Assembly: GCA_025055175.1 (NCBI GenBank)
Contig: JANWYT010000032.1
Location: 118,816 to 182,815, forward strand
Direction: 5' to 3'
DNA: 64,000 nucleotides
Source: Anaerolineae bacterium
GTDB taxonomy: Bacteria > Chloroflexota > Anaerolineae > Aggregatilineales > Phototrophicaceae
The notes under the pieces were generated by a model. That model was not told the origin of the DNA. It saw only the letters and a program-made list of their open reading frames with translations, and made no database searches. The translations under genes were made by a program, and so were the position numbers. This document shows positions 42,125 to 51,706 of the stretch, one piece after another; within the stretch, counting starts at the first letter, position 1; every line of letters begins with the position of its first letter.

Positions 42125-44215
42125 ATGTTGGCAGAAATTGGCCTGTCGGCCCTGACGCTGGCTTTCTTGGCGTCCTTGTATGCGATTGCGGCCAGCCTGT
42201 GGGGCGAACGCCGTCAGCACGAAGCCTGGATCATCAGCGGTCGCAACGCGGCGCTGGCGACCCTGCCATTGCTGCTGGTCTCGTGTGGGGCGCTGCTGGT
42301 GGCCCTGTTGACCGAACAGTACCAAATCCGCTACGTCTGGTCGGTGACCGATCCGCAGACGCCGCTCTTCTATCGCTTCACGGCCCTCTGGGGGTCGCAG
42401 CGCGGCTCGCTGCTGTTCTGGTGCTTGACGATGAGCCTGTTCACCTTTGGGGCAGTGTGGCTGAACTGGCGCAGCGACCGCCGCCTCATGCCCTACGTCG
42501 TGGCTTTCATGATGATGACGCTGGCCTTCTTCGTCGGCCTGACGCTGCTGCTGGAGAATCCGTTTGAGCGCTGGTGGCTTGATCCACGCACCAACGCAGA
42601 GATTTCAGCGGCGCTCATCCCCGAGGGCGTGGTTGAGCCGCCCTACGCAGCCCTGGCTCAGACGGCCAATGGCCTGAACCCGCTGCTGCGCCACTTTGGC
42701 ATGATTATCCATCCGCCTATGCTCTACCTGGGCTTCGTCGGCTTCGTCGTGCCGTTCGCCTTTGCGTTGGCGGCGCTGGCCAGCGGCGATCTGAGCAGCA
42801 ACTGGATCAAGGCGACGCGGCGCTGGACGCTGGTTGCCTGGCTGTTCTTGTCGTTGGGGCTGATCCTGGGCGGGCGCTGGGCCTACGACGTGCTGGGCTG
42901 GGGCGGCTACTGGGGCTGGGACCCAGTAGAGAACGCAGCCTTCTTGCCCTGGCTAGTAGGGACGGCCTTCCTACACAGCGTCATGATCCAACAAAAGCGC
43001 GGCATGCTCAAAGTGTGGAACATGGCCTTGGTCATCCTGACTTTCAGCGCGGTGCTGTTCGGAACGTTCGCTACGCGCAGTGGCGTGATCGAATCCGTCC
43101 ACAGCTTCGCGCGCAGCGCCATCGGCGCGCCTATGCTCACCTTCTGGGCCAGCATGACAATCTTGGCGGTCTGCTTGCTGCTGTGGCGCTGGCAGCGTGG
43201 TGAACTGCGCGACGAACACGCCTTTGTGGGCCTGCTGAGCCGCGAGACGCTGTTCGTGCTGAACAATGTGGTCTTCGTCGCGCTGACGGCTGCCATCTTC
43301 TGGGGCAGCTTCGGCGCGCCCATCTTGAGTGAGTTGCTCTTCGACACGTCGATCACGCTGGGCGTGGAGTATTTCATGGCGGTCACGCCGCCGCTGTTTG
43401 CGGTGCTGTTCCTGTTGATGGGCGTCGCGCCTCTCTCAGCCTGGAGCGCGACCTCGCTCAGGCGTCTCGGAGCGGCGTTAGCTTGGCCGATGGCCTTCAC
43501 AGCTATCAGTTTGCTGTTGATCGCGCTCACCAGTCCCTCATCGGGCGTCTCGCTGCTGGCCTATGGGCTGGTGCTGCTGGCCGGCTATGTAGCTCTGGTG
43601 GAGGTGTGGCGCGGCGCAGTAGCGCGACGGCGCAGCAGAGGCGAATCGTGGGCGCGAGCGCTGCTGGCCCTGTATAGGCGCAACCAGCGGCGTTACGGTG
43701 GCTACATGGTACACCTGGGGATCGTCGTCATCGGCATCGGCGTCATCGGCAGCACCCTGTTCCAACTGGAGACGCGCCGCACTTTGGAAGCAGGCCAGAC
43801 GACGCGCATTGACTCCGAGTATGCCATGCGCTACGACGGCTTCCAACGCGGCCTAGCAGAAGATGGACGCGTCATCAACCAAGCCCAAGTGACGGTCTTC
43901 CGCAACGGGACACAAGTGGCTCAGCTCACGCCGCGCATTGACGACTTCCCCAACATGCCGATGACCATTGCCGGCGCGCACAGCACGCTGGAGAAAGATT
44001 TTTACGTGCTGTTGTTGGGCTACGACCCCAACACGCAAACAGCCAGCTTCAAGGTTTACATCAACCCTCTAGTCAACCTGGTGTGGTGGGGCGGCCTCAT
44101 CCTGATCTTGGGGACGCTGTTGGCGGTCTGGCCACGCGAAGCAGAAGCGCGCAGTTCGCGCAAGGCGTCTGTTGGCCAGCAGAGCAGCTTGGGGGTGGCG
44201 GAGGCGGCTTCATGA
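42125..44215 (+). CDS. ccmF: Haem lyase CcmF
   Basis: A 696-residue polytopic membrane protein that, with CcmH, attaches haem from CcmE to apocytochrome c. The tryptophan-rich WWD domain is visible from residue 259 (WGGYWGWDPVENAAF), and the conserved His residues are in RHFGMIIHPPMLYLG and FLHSVMI. Fifteen or so hydrophobic segments are expected at this length. It begins three bases after the ccmE stop, and its stop overlaps the ccmH start (ATGA). ccmA, ccmB and ccmC are not in the window. Confidence 0.97.
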   Translation: MLAEIGLSALTLAFLASLYAIAASLWGERRQHEAWIISGRNAALATLPLLLVSCGALLVALLTEQYQIRYVWSVTDPQTPLFYRFTALWGSQRGSLLFWCLTMSLFTFGAVWLNWRSDRRLMPYVVAFMMMTLAFFVGLTLLLENPFERWWLDPRTNAEISAALIPEGVVEPPYAALAQTANGLNPLLRHFGMIIHPPMLYLGFVGFVVPFAFALAALASGDLSSNWIKATRRWTLVAWLFLSLGLILGGRWAYDVLGWGGYWGWDPVENAAFLPWLVGTAFLHSVMIQQKRGMLKVWNMALVILTFSAVLFGTFATRSGVIESVHSFARSAIGAPMLTFWASMTILAVCLLLWRWQRGELRDEHAFVGLLSRETLFVLNNVVFVALTAAIFWGSFGAPILSELLFDTSITLGVEYFMAVTPPLFAVLFLLMGVAPLSAWSATSLRRLGAALAWPMAFTAISLLLIALTSPSSGVSLLAYGLVLLAGYVALVEVWRGAVARRRSRGESWARALLALYRRNQRRYGGYMVHLGIVVIGIGVIGSTLFQLETRRTLEAGQTTRIDSEYAMRYDGFQRGLAEDGRVINQAQVTVFRNGTQVAQLTPRIDDFPNMPMTIAGAHSTLEKDFYVLLLGYDPNTQTASFKVYINPLVNLVWWGGLILILGTLLAVWPREAEARSSRKASVGQQSSLGVAEAAS

Positions 44216-44673
44216 GGGCCTGGGTTGCGCTGTTGTGCCTGCTGCTGGCGGCTCTGCCTGCTTGGGGACAAGACGCACCGCGCGTCGTCACTCAGGATGA
44301 GGTGAGCGCTGTCGCTGAGCGCCTGACTTGCCCGACCTGCGTCGGCGTGCCGTTGGATGACTGCGGCACAGAGACCTGTCTGCGCTGGAAAGAGGACATC
44401 GCGCGTCTGCTGGCCGAAGGGCTGAGCCACGACGAAATTGTAGAGCGCTTCGTAGCTCGATACGGCCAGCGCGTCGCCAACGTCCCGCTAGACCCGACGC
44501 TGCGCGCTCTGTCGTTGGCTGTGCCGCCTCTTCTGGCCGTGCTGGCGGCGCTGGCAGGACTCTTGACCCTGCGGCGCTGGCGGCGACTCGCCGCACCCGC
44601 CGCTCCTGATCTACCGCTGAGCGCGCCGCCCGCTGCGGACGACTATCGCGCGCGTCTGGAGCGCGATCTATGA
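44212..44673 (+). CDS. ccmH: Cytochrome c maturation protein CcmH, four-cysteine form
   Basis: A 153-residue protein: signal peptide (1-20), a short helical domain with the redox pair C40PTC43, and a C-terminal membrane helix (about 105-122). It reduces the apocytochrome disulfide ahead of haem ligation. Instead of the usual LRCxxCQN motif it reads LTCPTC followed by C51 and C56, so it holds four cysteines within 17 residues; a second pair may be a metal or disulfide site. The start overlaps the ccmF stop and its stop overlaps the next start, both as ATGA. Confidence 0.93.
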   Translation: MRAWVALLCLLLAALPAWGQDAPRVVTQDEVSAVAERLTCPTCVGVPLDDCGTETCLRWKEDIARLLAEGLSHDEIVERFVARYGQRVANVPLDPTLRALSLAVPPLLAVLAALAGLLTLRRWRRLAAPAAPDLPLSAPPAADDYRARLERDL

Positions 44674-45287
44674 GCGTGCCGCACGACGAATTGAACGCTA
44701 TCTTACAAGGGACAGCCGACCCTCCTGCGACCAAGCGCCGAGCGCGCACCCTTTCACCTGGCTCATGGGCGCTCATCGTCAGCCTGGCGGCCTTCGTCGG
44801 CGCCGTGGGTTTGCAACTCACGCGCCAGCAGCGCATCCAGCCTCAGCCGGGCCAAGTCGCCCCCGTCTTCCGCGCGCCAGACCTGCTCAATCCTGAGCAA
44901 CAGATCGATTTGATGGATTACCACGACTCCATCGTCGTCCTTAACTTCTGGGGTTCGTGGTGTCCGCCGTGCCGCGCAGAAGCGCCCGATTTGCAGGCCA
45001 TCTACGAAGATTACGCCGAGCGCGGCGTCATCGTGCTGGGGATGAACTGGCTGGATACCGAGAGGGACGCCTCTGCCTTCCTAACCGAGTTCGGCATCAC
45101 TTATCCCAACGCCTTCGACTTGCAGAGTCGCGTCGGCCAACTTTACGCCATCCAGAGCGTGCCAGAGACCTACGTTATCGACCGCGAAGGCGTGGTGCGC
45201 GAGGCTATCCTGGGAGCGGCAGACTACCGTCGTCTAGCTCAGGCACTAGACCGCCTGCTAGCAGCAGAAGCGGAGCAGGGATCATGA
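44670..45287 (+). CDS. Membrane-anchored thioredoxin-like protein (ResA/CcmG type)
   Basis: A 205-residue protein with a long cytoplasmic N terminus (about 30 residues), one membrane helix (about 32-50) and a thioredoxin domain outside. The active site is WGSWC98PPC101 followed by AEAP, the ResA/CcmG pattern; the cis-proline is in SVPETYVI. It would keep apocytochrome cysteines reduced for haem attachment. The start overlaps ccmH and the stop overlaps the CcmI-like gene, both by the ATGA junction. Confidence 0.93.
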   Translation: MSVPHDELNAILQGTADPPATKRRARTLSPGSWALIVSLAAFVGAVGLQLTRQQRIQPQPGQVAPVFRAPDLLNPEQQIDLMDYHDSIVVLNFWGSWCPPCRAEAPDLQAIYEDYAERGVIVLGMNWLDTERDASAFLTEFGITYPNAFDLQSRVGQLYAIQSVPETYVIDREGVVREAILGAADYRRLAQALDRLLAAEAEQGS

Positions 45288-45655
45288 GCGTATTCGGTCT
45301 GTTGATCGGGCTAGCGCTGCTAGTAGCCCTCGTGTTGGCCCTGGCTTGGCCCTTCTTTGTGCCACCCCAGCCCAGCCTGGACGACCAGCTTGAACGCCAG
45401 CGCCAGCGCGCCCAGGCGTACTACGAGCGCATCCTGACCAACATCCGCGACCTAGACGAAGACTTCCAGACAGGCAAGATCGATCAAGCCGAATATCAGG
45501 CTGAGCGCGAAGTTTGGGCAGCGCGCGGCGTCGTTGTCTTGGGCCTGCTAGACGACCTATCTCGACGCCAGGCCTTCACCGACCTAGGCGCAGATGCTGC
45601 CCACATCGACGCCGCCATCGAAGCTGCCGTGCAGGCCCGCCGCCAGGAGGCATAA
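45284..45655 (+). CDS. CcmI-like small membrane protein
   Basis: A 123-residue protein: an N-terminal membrane helix (about 5-26) and a cytoplasmic coiled-coil region with QAYYERILTNIRDLDEDFQT-type heptads. This matches the N-terminal part of CcmI, which binds apocytochrome c and couples CcmF and CcmH; the TPR part of full CcmI is absent. The ATG overlaps the previous stop. A similar motif (LDxxxxxGxIxxxxYxxxR) recurs in the C-terminal tail of the cytochrome encoded next. Confidence 0.83.
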   Translation: MSVFGLLIGLALLVALVLALAWPFFVPPQPSLDDQLERQRQRAQAYYERILTNIRDLDEDFQTGKIDQAEYQAEREVWAARGVVVLGLLDDLSRRQAFTDLGADAAHIDAAIEAAVQARRQEA

Positions 45656-45660
45656 CGCCC

Positions 45661-47199
45661 ATGCGACGCTCGCTCCCTGCCTTTATCTTCATCGCCCTGC
45701 TGACCGCGTGCAGCGGCCTAGCGGGTGAGCCGCAGATCATCGCCACGCTGCCTCCGCCCCTGGTGGCTCAAGCGCCCAATACCTTCGACCTGGAACGAGG
45801 GGCGCGCTTATATGCTGCCAACTGCACGAGCTGTCATGGAGTGAACGGCAACGGGCGTGGAGAACTGGTGTTGCGCGGCCAAGTGCCGTCTATGCCCTCT
45901 TTCTTGGATGAGGCGCACATGCGCCAGCAGACCCTAGAGGGCTACTACGCCATCATCACCAATGGCAACTTGGCCAACCTTATGCCACCCTGGCGCGACA
46001 GCTTGAGCGAAGCCGAGCGCTGGGACGTAGCTCAGTACGTCTTCACGCTGTGGCAGAATTTGCCCACCCCCGAAGCCACCGAAGCCGCTGAATTCGACCG
46101 CGAGACCTTCGATGTGGTGGGACAAGTGAGCAACGGCACAGCCGGAGGCCTCGTGCCGCCTGGCCTGCGGGTCTTTTTGCGCTACGGCAACCAAACTGAC
46201 GGCCTGCAAAGCTTGGAGACGACTATCGACGCCGCAGGCCGCTTCCGCTTTGATGGCGTCCCCTACAACGCCGCCTATGGTTACGTGGCCCTAGCTCGCC
46301 ACAACGACCGCAACTTCGCCAGCGCCGTCGTCACTCGCGAGACGATCCGCGAGACGGTAGACCTGCCCATCACTTTATATGAACTCACCGAAGACCCCTT
46401 CAGCTTGAAGCTGCGCGCCTTGGACATGCAGATCGAGCCGTTCCAGCAGACCTTCACCAACGAGCTAACTAACGGCCTGCTCATCACTCAGACGATGGTC
46501 GTCAACAACAACTCGGATCGCGTCTTCAGCTTGGGACGAGCTATCAGTCAGAGCGTCTATCCTTCGCTGCTGGTACAGCTCCCACCCGGAGCTATTATCC
46601 TCAGCCAGTCGCCGACTCTGATCGTCGCTCAAGAGCAGTACGCCGTCATCGACACGACGCCGATCCTACCAGGCGATCATCGCTTGCAGGTGGTTTATTT
46701 CCTGCCGTACGATGACGGCGCGCTGATCGACCTGCCGCTCAATATGACCTTTGAAGGCACAGCGACGTTGGTCACTAGCCCCAAGACGCTACAAGTCGGG
46801 CCGCCCTTCGCCCTCGTCCAGGCCGATGCTCCAATGGTCAACGTCTACCAAGCAGAGGTGGAGCTGTCAGGCGGTGAAGCGCTGCGCTTCGAGCTGAGCG
46901 GTCGGGCTGTACAACGACCTGTGACGCCGCGCGGCGGCGTGGTGACGGTAGACAGCTTGCTGCCCATCCTGGCCCTGGGCCTAGCGGCCATCGCTGTCGC
47001 CTTGTTCGGCCTGGCCTGGTGGTCGCGCCGCCGCGCCCCCGATCGCGAGATTGACGTTCTCACGCGGCAAATAGCCCACTTGGACGCCCTACACGATGAA
47101 GGTCGTATCAACCACGACGCTTACCAGCGCCAACGTGCTGCCCTGAAAGCACGCTTGGCCGTGCTGTTGGCGCGCCAAGAGCGTCTGAATAGAGTATGA
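45661..47199 (+). CDS. Cytochrome c lipoprotein with a C-terminal helical tail
   Basis: A 512-residue lipoprotein: signal with lipobox LTAC, Cys17 as the lipidated residue, a monohaem cytochrome c domain with C55TSCH59 and a probable Met ligand in NLMPPWRD, then about 290 residues of beta-rich sequence without a named domain. One membrane helix near the end (about 436-456) is followed by a basic cytoplasmic tail with the pattern LDALHDEGRINHDAYQRQR. It is the sixth gene of the ccm operon and probably a substrate of it. Its electron partner is unknown. Confidence 0.85.
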   Translation: MRRSLPAFIFIALLTACSGLAGEPQIIATLPPPLVAQAPNTFDLERGARLYAANCTSCHGVNGNGRGELVLRGQVPSMPSFLDEAHMRQQTLEGYYAIITNGNLANLMPPWRDSLSEAERWDVAQYVFTLWQNLPTPEATEAAEFDRETFDVVGQVSNGTAGGLVPPGLRVFLRYGNQTDGLQSLETTIDAAGRFRFDGVPYNAAYGYVALARHNDRNFASAVVTRETIRETVDLPITLYELTEDPFSLKLRALDMQIEPFQQTFTNELTNGLLITQTMVVNNNSDRVFSLGRAISQSVYPSLLVQLPPGAIILSQSPTLIVAQEQYAVIDTTPILPGDHRLQVVYFLPYDDGALIDLPLNMTFEGTATLVTSPKTLQVGPPFALVQADAPMVNVYQAEVELSGGEALRFELSGRAVQRPVTPRGGVVTVDSLLPILALGLAAIAVALFGLAWWSRRRAPDREIDVLTRQIAHLDALHDEGRINHDAYQRQRAALKARLAVLLARQERLNRV

Positions 47200-47226
47200 T
47201 AGTGGAGAGCGAAAGGAGGAGAGCCG

Positions 47227-48297
47227 ATGAGCGATGATAGCCACAACCTACCAGAGCTGAGCCGTCGTCAAGAAGAGATTCTCTCGGCCATCATCCGCGC
47301 TTACAGCGAGAAGGCCGAAGCTGTCAGCTCTAAGTACATCGTCGAAACGTACGGCCTGGACGTGAGTTCTGCCACTGTGCGCAACGAGATGGCTCGCCTA
47401 GAAGAGATGGGCTATCTTAGCGCGCCGCACACCAGCGCTGGACGTGTTCCCACCACCAAAGGCTATCGCTATTTTGTGCGCGGCCTGCTGAACGACAAGT
47501 CCGCCCTCAGCCCCGACGAACAAAGCTATCTGGCGCGCCGCTTCCAAGAGCTACCCGTCGTCCTAGAGATGGCGCTGCACCAGGCAGCCAGCCTGCTGGC
47601 TCGCTCGGCAGCGACAGCTTCCCTCATCACCGCCCCCAGCGCCGATAGGAGTCGCTTCAAACACCTAGAGCTGATCGCCATCGAAGGCCGCCTGGCCCTG
47701 ATGGTGTTGGTCTTGCAAGGCGGGATCGTCCATCAGCGCATGCTCACCCTGGCTTCCGCTGTGCCACAGGCTCAGCTCTCAGAAGCAGCAGATCGGATCA
47801 ACGCTATAGGCGCTGATCTAGGCGCAGCGCAGTTGCGCGTCAAGGCGCGCAGCATGGGCGAATTAGAGCGCGAAGTCATGGAGATTGCCGCCGATCTGCT
47901 GGATCGTTCGCCTAGCCAAGCCGCGCGCGCCTTGTACCAGGACGGCCTGAGCGAGATCATCCACACCTTCCCCGATAGCGAAGGCGCGCAGCAGGCGGTG
48001 CGCATTTACGAAGAGCGCGCCCTGCTAGACATGCTGCTCAACGACATTCTGGCCGATTTCGACGATGTGCGCGTCATCATCGCCGGCGATGACAAATGGT
48101 CAGAGATTAGCCGCTTGGGGATCATCATCTCGCGCTACGGCGTGCCGGGGCGCATGTCAGGGGCGCTTGGGGTGCTTGGCCCAACTCACCTAGATTACGG
48201 ACGAGCGATCCGCAGCGTGCGCCAAGTCTCTAGCCTGATGACGGATCGTCTACACGAGCTATACAGCGACGAGTCGGACGAACACAACGCGAGCTAG
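47227..48297 (+). CDS. hrcA: Heat-inducible transcription repressor HrcA
   Basis: A 356-residue HrcA: N-terminal winged helix (LSRRQEEILSAIIRAYSE, YGLDVSSATVRNEMARLEEMGYL, PHTSAGRVPTTKGYRYFV) and a GAF-like C-terminal domain. It represses chaperone genes through the CIRCE element. AAGGAGG precedes the ATG. It lies 27 bases after the cytochrome c gene and is probably the last gene of the ccm operon; grpE, dnaK and dnaJ are not adjacent, and no CIRCE dyad (TTAGCACTC-N9-GAGTGCTAA) is seen in the window. It overlaps the convergent gene by four bases. Confidence 0.96.
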   Translation: MSDDSHNLPELSRRQEEILSAIIRAYSEKAEAVSSKYIVETYGLDVSSATVRNEMARLEEMGYLSAPHTSAGRVPTTKGYRYFVRGLLNDKSALSPDEQSYLARRFQELPVVLEMALHQAASLLARSAATASLITAPSADRSRFKHLELIAIEGRLALMVLVLQGGIVHQRMLTLASAVPQAQLSEAADRINAIGADLGAAQLRVKARSMGELEREVMEIAADLLDRSPSQAARALYQDGLSEIIHTFPDSEGAQQAVRIYEERALLDMLLNDILADFDDVRVIIAGDDKWSEISRLGIIISRYGVPGRMSGALGVLGPTHLDYGRAIRSVRQVSSLMTDRLHELYSDESDEHNAS

Positions 48298-49640
48298 GGC
48301 TGGCTCGTGAGGCCCAGGCTAGCCCACCATAGCCAGGCATAGCCCAGCAGGGCGTAGGGATAGTGATCGAATAGGCCGACGACGAGGTAAGCCAGGGCCA
48401 GGGCTAGCAGGGCCAGGCGCGCGGCTTCGAGCTGCTGCCAGCACAGACGATAGGCCGTCACTAGCGCCATCAGCAGCGCTGTACCCAGCAGAGCCGTCCC
48501 CGTCAGGCCAAGCTCTGCTGTCACCAGCAGGGCTACGTTGTGGACGTTATCACCGCGCAAGTCGTAATCGGTGTAGCGCCACAGATAGTCGGCTGCGTAC
48601 CAGGGAAAGTTACCCGCCCCAACGCCTTGCAGCGGGTGACTTCCAATTGCATGTATGGCAATCTTGGTGTAGACGAGGCGATCCGCGATGGAGCGCATTT
48701 CGGTGGTCTGCTGACCATCTCCGAAGCGCGACAGCACGAAGGGCTGATAAACGATCATGAAAACCGCGCCGACGACCGCGCTGATGAGGGCCAGAGGCAG
48801 CCAGCGCCGTCGCCAGTCAGCGTGGCGCAACAGCACGGGCAGCAAGATGAGCGCGCTCAGGCCCAGAGCTAGCCAAGCCCCGCGCGAGAAGCTCATTAGC
48901 AGCAGATATAAGCCCAATCCCCAGACTGCTCGGCCCAGAATCCGCTGCCTGCGTCGCTCATCCAGAGACAGGGCCAGGGCAGCACACAAACCCGCCAGGA
49001 CGGCGCCGGCGAACAAGTTGGGATGAGGGGTGAGGCTGTAAGGCCTCAGCCAGCGCACACCCAGGGCGCTCTCTACCACGCTCACGCCGCTCTGGCGCGG
49101 GTCAAGGCGGAATTCGCCTAGGGCTTGTAGTCCCAAGTCGCGCTGGGCGGCCGTCTGGGCCGCACCAATTAGACCGTAAAACAGCAGGCCTAGCAGCAGC
49201 GCGCTCAGCATCCAGCGGCGCAAGCGGGCGCTGGCCAAGCTAATGGCGCACAAGGCAGAAGCGACCCACAGGGCGATTTGCAGGCTGTTCCCCTGCGCCG
49301 CACCTCCCTGACGCAACTTGGCGAAGGCCCAGCCCTGCGATAGTACGGCCCAAGCGACGAAGGCTATCAGAGTCGCCATCATCAACGAGGCAGATGGACG
49401 GCGTAGGGCGGCTCGCAGGCCCGTCAAGCCGCTCAGCGCCCAGGCCAGCAGCCCCAGCAGCAAGACAATGCTCAGTACGAAGCCTAACGGATAAATAGCG
49501 CTGAAAGGTGGTGTGTTGGTCCACTTCAGCCACCAGGGCGCCCAAAAAGCCGCCGCTGCCAGACAAGCCTCAGCCAGCAAGCGGGCCTGCGCGCGCCAGG
49601 CCGACCTAACCAACGTCTCATTCGTTGAAGAGTTCGCCAA
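48294..49640 (-). CDS. O-antigen ligase-like membrane protein
   Basis: A 448-residue protein with about 12 hydrophobic segments and a large loop carrying RMRSIADRLVYTKIAIHAIGSHPLQGVGAGNFPWY-type sequence; the HPLQGVGAGN and HNVALLVTAELG motifs are those of the Wzy/WaaL (O-antigen ligase) family. It joins a polysaccharide or glycan to its carrier. The likely start is TTG 49640, which overlaps the prs gene by 23 bases; TTG 49613, just after the prs stop, is possible too. Envelope genes at 19-24 kb may belong to the same process. Confidence 0.85.
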   Translation of the reverse strand: MANSSTNETLVRSAWRAQARLLAEACLAAAAFWAPWWLKWTNTPPFSAIYPLGFVLSIVLLLGLLAWALSGLTGLRAALRRPSASLMMATLIAFVAWAVLSQGWAFAKLRQGGAAQGNSLQIALWVASALCAISLASARLRRWMLSALLLGLLFYGLIGAAQTAAQRDLGLQALGEFRLDPRQSGVSVVESALGVRWLRPYSLTPHPNLFAGAVLAGLCAALALSLDERRRQRILGRAVWGLGLYLLLMSFSRGAWLALGLSALILLPVLLRHADWRRRWLPLALISAVVGAVFMIVYQPFVLSRFGDGQQTTEMRSIADRLVYTKIAIHAIGSHPLQGVGAGNFPWYAADYLWRYTDYDLRGDNVHNVALLVTAELGLTGTALLGTALLMALVTAYRLCWQQLEAARLALLALALAYLVVGLFDHYPYALLGYAWLWWASLGLTSQP

Positions 49641-50676
49641 CGCTGCGCCCCTCGTGGGCGCGTAGAATGACCTCGCTCAGCATCGGAGCAACCGAGAGGA
49701 TGGTCATGTTAGGCAGACGCTTCTCTGGGGCGAGAGGCAGGGTGTTGGTGAAGATGATCTCCGCCAGCTCTGCCTCTGCCAGGCGCTGGAAGGCAATGTC
49801 GGAGAAGAAGCCGTGCGTGAAGGCGAAATAAATGTCGCGCGCGCCGCCTTCGCGCACCACGCGCACCGCGTTGAGGACGCTGCCGGCGGTGTTGACCTCA
49901 TCATCCACCAGCAGGACATTCTTGCCGTTCACGTCGCCGATCAGCGACAACGCTTCAGGTCGTTCTTTGTTGTCGACGCGCCGCTTCTCCACAAAAGCCA
50001 GTGGACAGTCCAGAGCTGCTGCCCAATTACGTCCCTGCTTGGCAAAGCCCAGGTCGGTCGCTACCACCACCAGGTCGGGGATTTTCTTAGAGCGCACGTA
50101 GTCGCGCAGCAGATGAAAAGCCGTCAGAGCGTCGCCAGGGATGTTGAAGAAGCCCTGAATTTGACCGCTGTGCAGATCGATGGTGATGTAGCGGTCGGCG
50201 CCGGCAGTTTCAATCAGGTTGGCCACCAGACGAGCAGTGATGGGGACGCGCGGCTGATCCTTCTTGTCGGAGCGAGCGTAGCTCAGGTAGGGGACGACGA
50301 GGTTAATGCGCCAAGCCGAATCGCGCTTGAGCGCGTCGATCATGATGAGCATTTCCATGAAGTTCTCATGGATTGGCGAGGCCATCGTCTGGATGAGGTA
50401 GACGTCGCGCCCACGCACGCTCTCATTGAGCTTGACAAAGATGTTCTCGTTGGAGAACATCGTGCGCTCATAGTAGCCGGGATGAATATCTTTATAGGGT
50501 TCGTTGCGGCTGATGATCTGGGCAATCTCAGCGCCTAATTCGTGAGAAGCTGAGCCGCAGAAGAGCTTCATCTTGCCAAAGCGCATACGCGAGGGGCGCT
50601 GATCGTAGGGCTGGGCAGGGAAGTTCGTGCCAGGAATTTTGTCGTCTTCGGAGGCCATAGCGTCCATCTTCATCAT
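49618..50676 (-). CDS. prs: Ribose-phosphate pyrophosphokinase
   Basis: A 352-residue PRPP synthase making 5-phosphoribosyl-1-pyrophosphate from ribose 5-phosphate and ATP. Motifs: LFCGSASHELGAEIAQIIS, the flexible loop FVEKRRVDNKE, and the PRPP loop VLLVDDEVNTAGS. The first 35 residues form an N-terminal extension before the usual start, MKLFCGSAS; an internal start at that Met would give a protein of about 317 residues, the normal length. Active-site region PYLSYARSDKKDQPRVPITA is intact. It is upstream of, and overlaps, the O-antigen ligase-like gene. Confidence 0.95.
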   Translation of the reverse strand: MMKMDAMASEDDKIPGTNFPAQPYDQRPSRMRFGKMKLFCGSASHELGAEIAQIISRNEPYKDIHPGYYERTMFSNENIFVKLNESVRGRDVYLIQTMASPIHENFMEMLIMIDALKRDSAWRINLVVPYLSYARSDKKDQPRVPITARLVANLIETAGADRYITIDLHSGQIQGFFNIPGDALTAFHLLRDYVRSKKIPDLVVVATDLGFAKQGRNWAAALDCPLAFVEKRRVDNKERPEALSLIGDVNGKNVLLVDDEVNTAGSVLNAVRVVREGGARDIYFAFTHGFFSDIAFQRLAEAELAEIIFTNTLPLAPEKRLPNMTILSVAPMLSEVILRAHEGRSVGELFNE

Positions 50677-50704
50677 GCCCGAATAGTGCTTTGATTGTAG
50701 CGCT

Positions 50705-51706
50705 TCACAGCCTGCTGAGCAACATCCCGACGGCGGCTTGCGGGCTGAGCTGGCGCTGGCGCACTTGATCGATCATGTCTCTAAGAGCTTCCGACGACAA
50801 GCTGCGATTCAGGCGTTCTAGCAGGGCCGTTTGCAAGCGGTCTAGCAGCTCGACTTCGATATTTTGGCGCTGCCGCTTGACGAAGGCTTCGCCCTGAAGG
50901 TGAGCGCGATGAGCATCAATGGCCTCTAGTAGAGCGTCGATCCCCTTCTTTTCGGTGGCGACGGTCTCCACCACGATGGGCGACCAGTCTTCCACTTGCA
51001 GCGCGGAGGAGACGGGTGCTTCGCCGACCGTCATCAGCTGACCATGATGGCTGACCTGGCGAGCGACGGGATGGCCCAGTTCTAACATGGCGCGCAGAGC
51101 GCGCACCGTCTGCTGAGCGCCTGGCCGATCCGCTTTGTTGACCACCAGGACGTCAGCAATCTCCAGGATGCCAGCCTTGATCGCTTGTACGTCATCGCCT
51201 AAGCCAGGAGCTTCCACCACTATGGTCGTATAGGCAGTGCGCACAATGTCGATCTCGCTCTGGCCAGCGCCAACCGTCTCGACTAGGATCACATCAAAGC
51301 CTGCCGCGTCCATCAGGCGCACGCAGTCGCGCGTAGCGCGCGCCAAGCCACCCAGGCTGCCGCGCGTGGCCATGCTGCGGATGAAGACCCCGCTGTCACC
51401 ACTCAGGTCACGCATACGAATGCGGTCGCCCAAGATCGCTCCGCCGCTGAAAGGGCTGGTGGGGTCTACAGCTAAGATGGCGACGGTCTGACCGCGTTGA
51501 CGAAAGCCCTGGGCCAGGGCATTCACCAGGGAGCTTTTGCCTGTGCCAGGGGCGCCAGTCACGCCAATGATCCAGGCACGTCCTGTGTGAGGATGAAGCT
51601 GAGCCAGCGCCTCAGCGGCAGTTTCGACCTGATTTTCTATTTGGCTGAGCAGGCGCGCCAGCGCTCGCCGATTGCCTGCCAAGAGTTGGGTGGTGAGGTT
51701 ATCCAT
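50705..51706 (-). CDS. meaB: Methylmalonyl-CoA mutase-associated GTPase MeaB
   Basis: A 333-residue G3E-family GTPase that loads and protects the B12 cofactor of methylmalonyl-CoA mutase. Walker A GAPGTGKS is at residues 51-58, with [28 protein letters not shown] and VVNKAD following. The ATG overlaps the last codons of the mutase small-subunit gene by eight bases, so the two are translationally coupled. Length and C-terminal helical region fit MeaB/ArgK. Confidence 0.96.
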   Translation of the reverse strand: MDNLTTQLLAGNRRALARLLSQIENQVETAAEALAQLHPHTGRAWIIGVTGAPGTGKSSLVNALAQGFRQRGQTVAILAVDPTSPFSGGAILGDRIRMRDLSGDSGVFIRSMATRGSLGGLARATRDCVRLMDAAGFDVILVETVGAGQSEIDIVRTAYTTIVVEAPGLGDDVQAIKAGILEIADVLVVNKADRPGAQQTVRALRAMLELGHPVARQVSHHGQLMTVGEAPVSSALQVEDWSPIVVETVATEKKGIDALLEAIDAHRAHLQGEAFVKRQRQNIEVELLDRLQTALLERLNRSLSSEALRDMIDQVRQRQLSPQAAVGMLLSRL

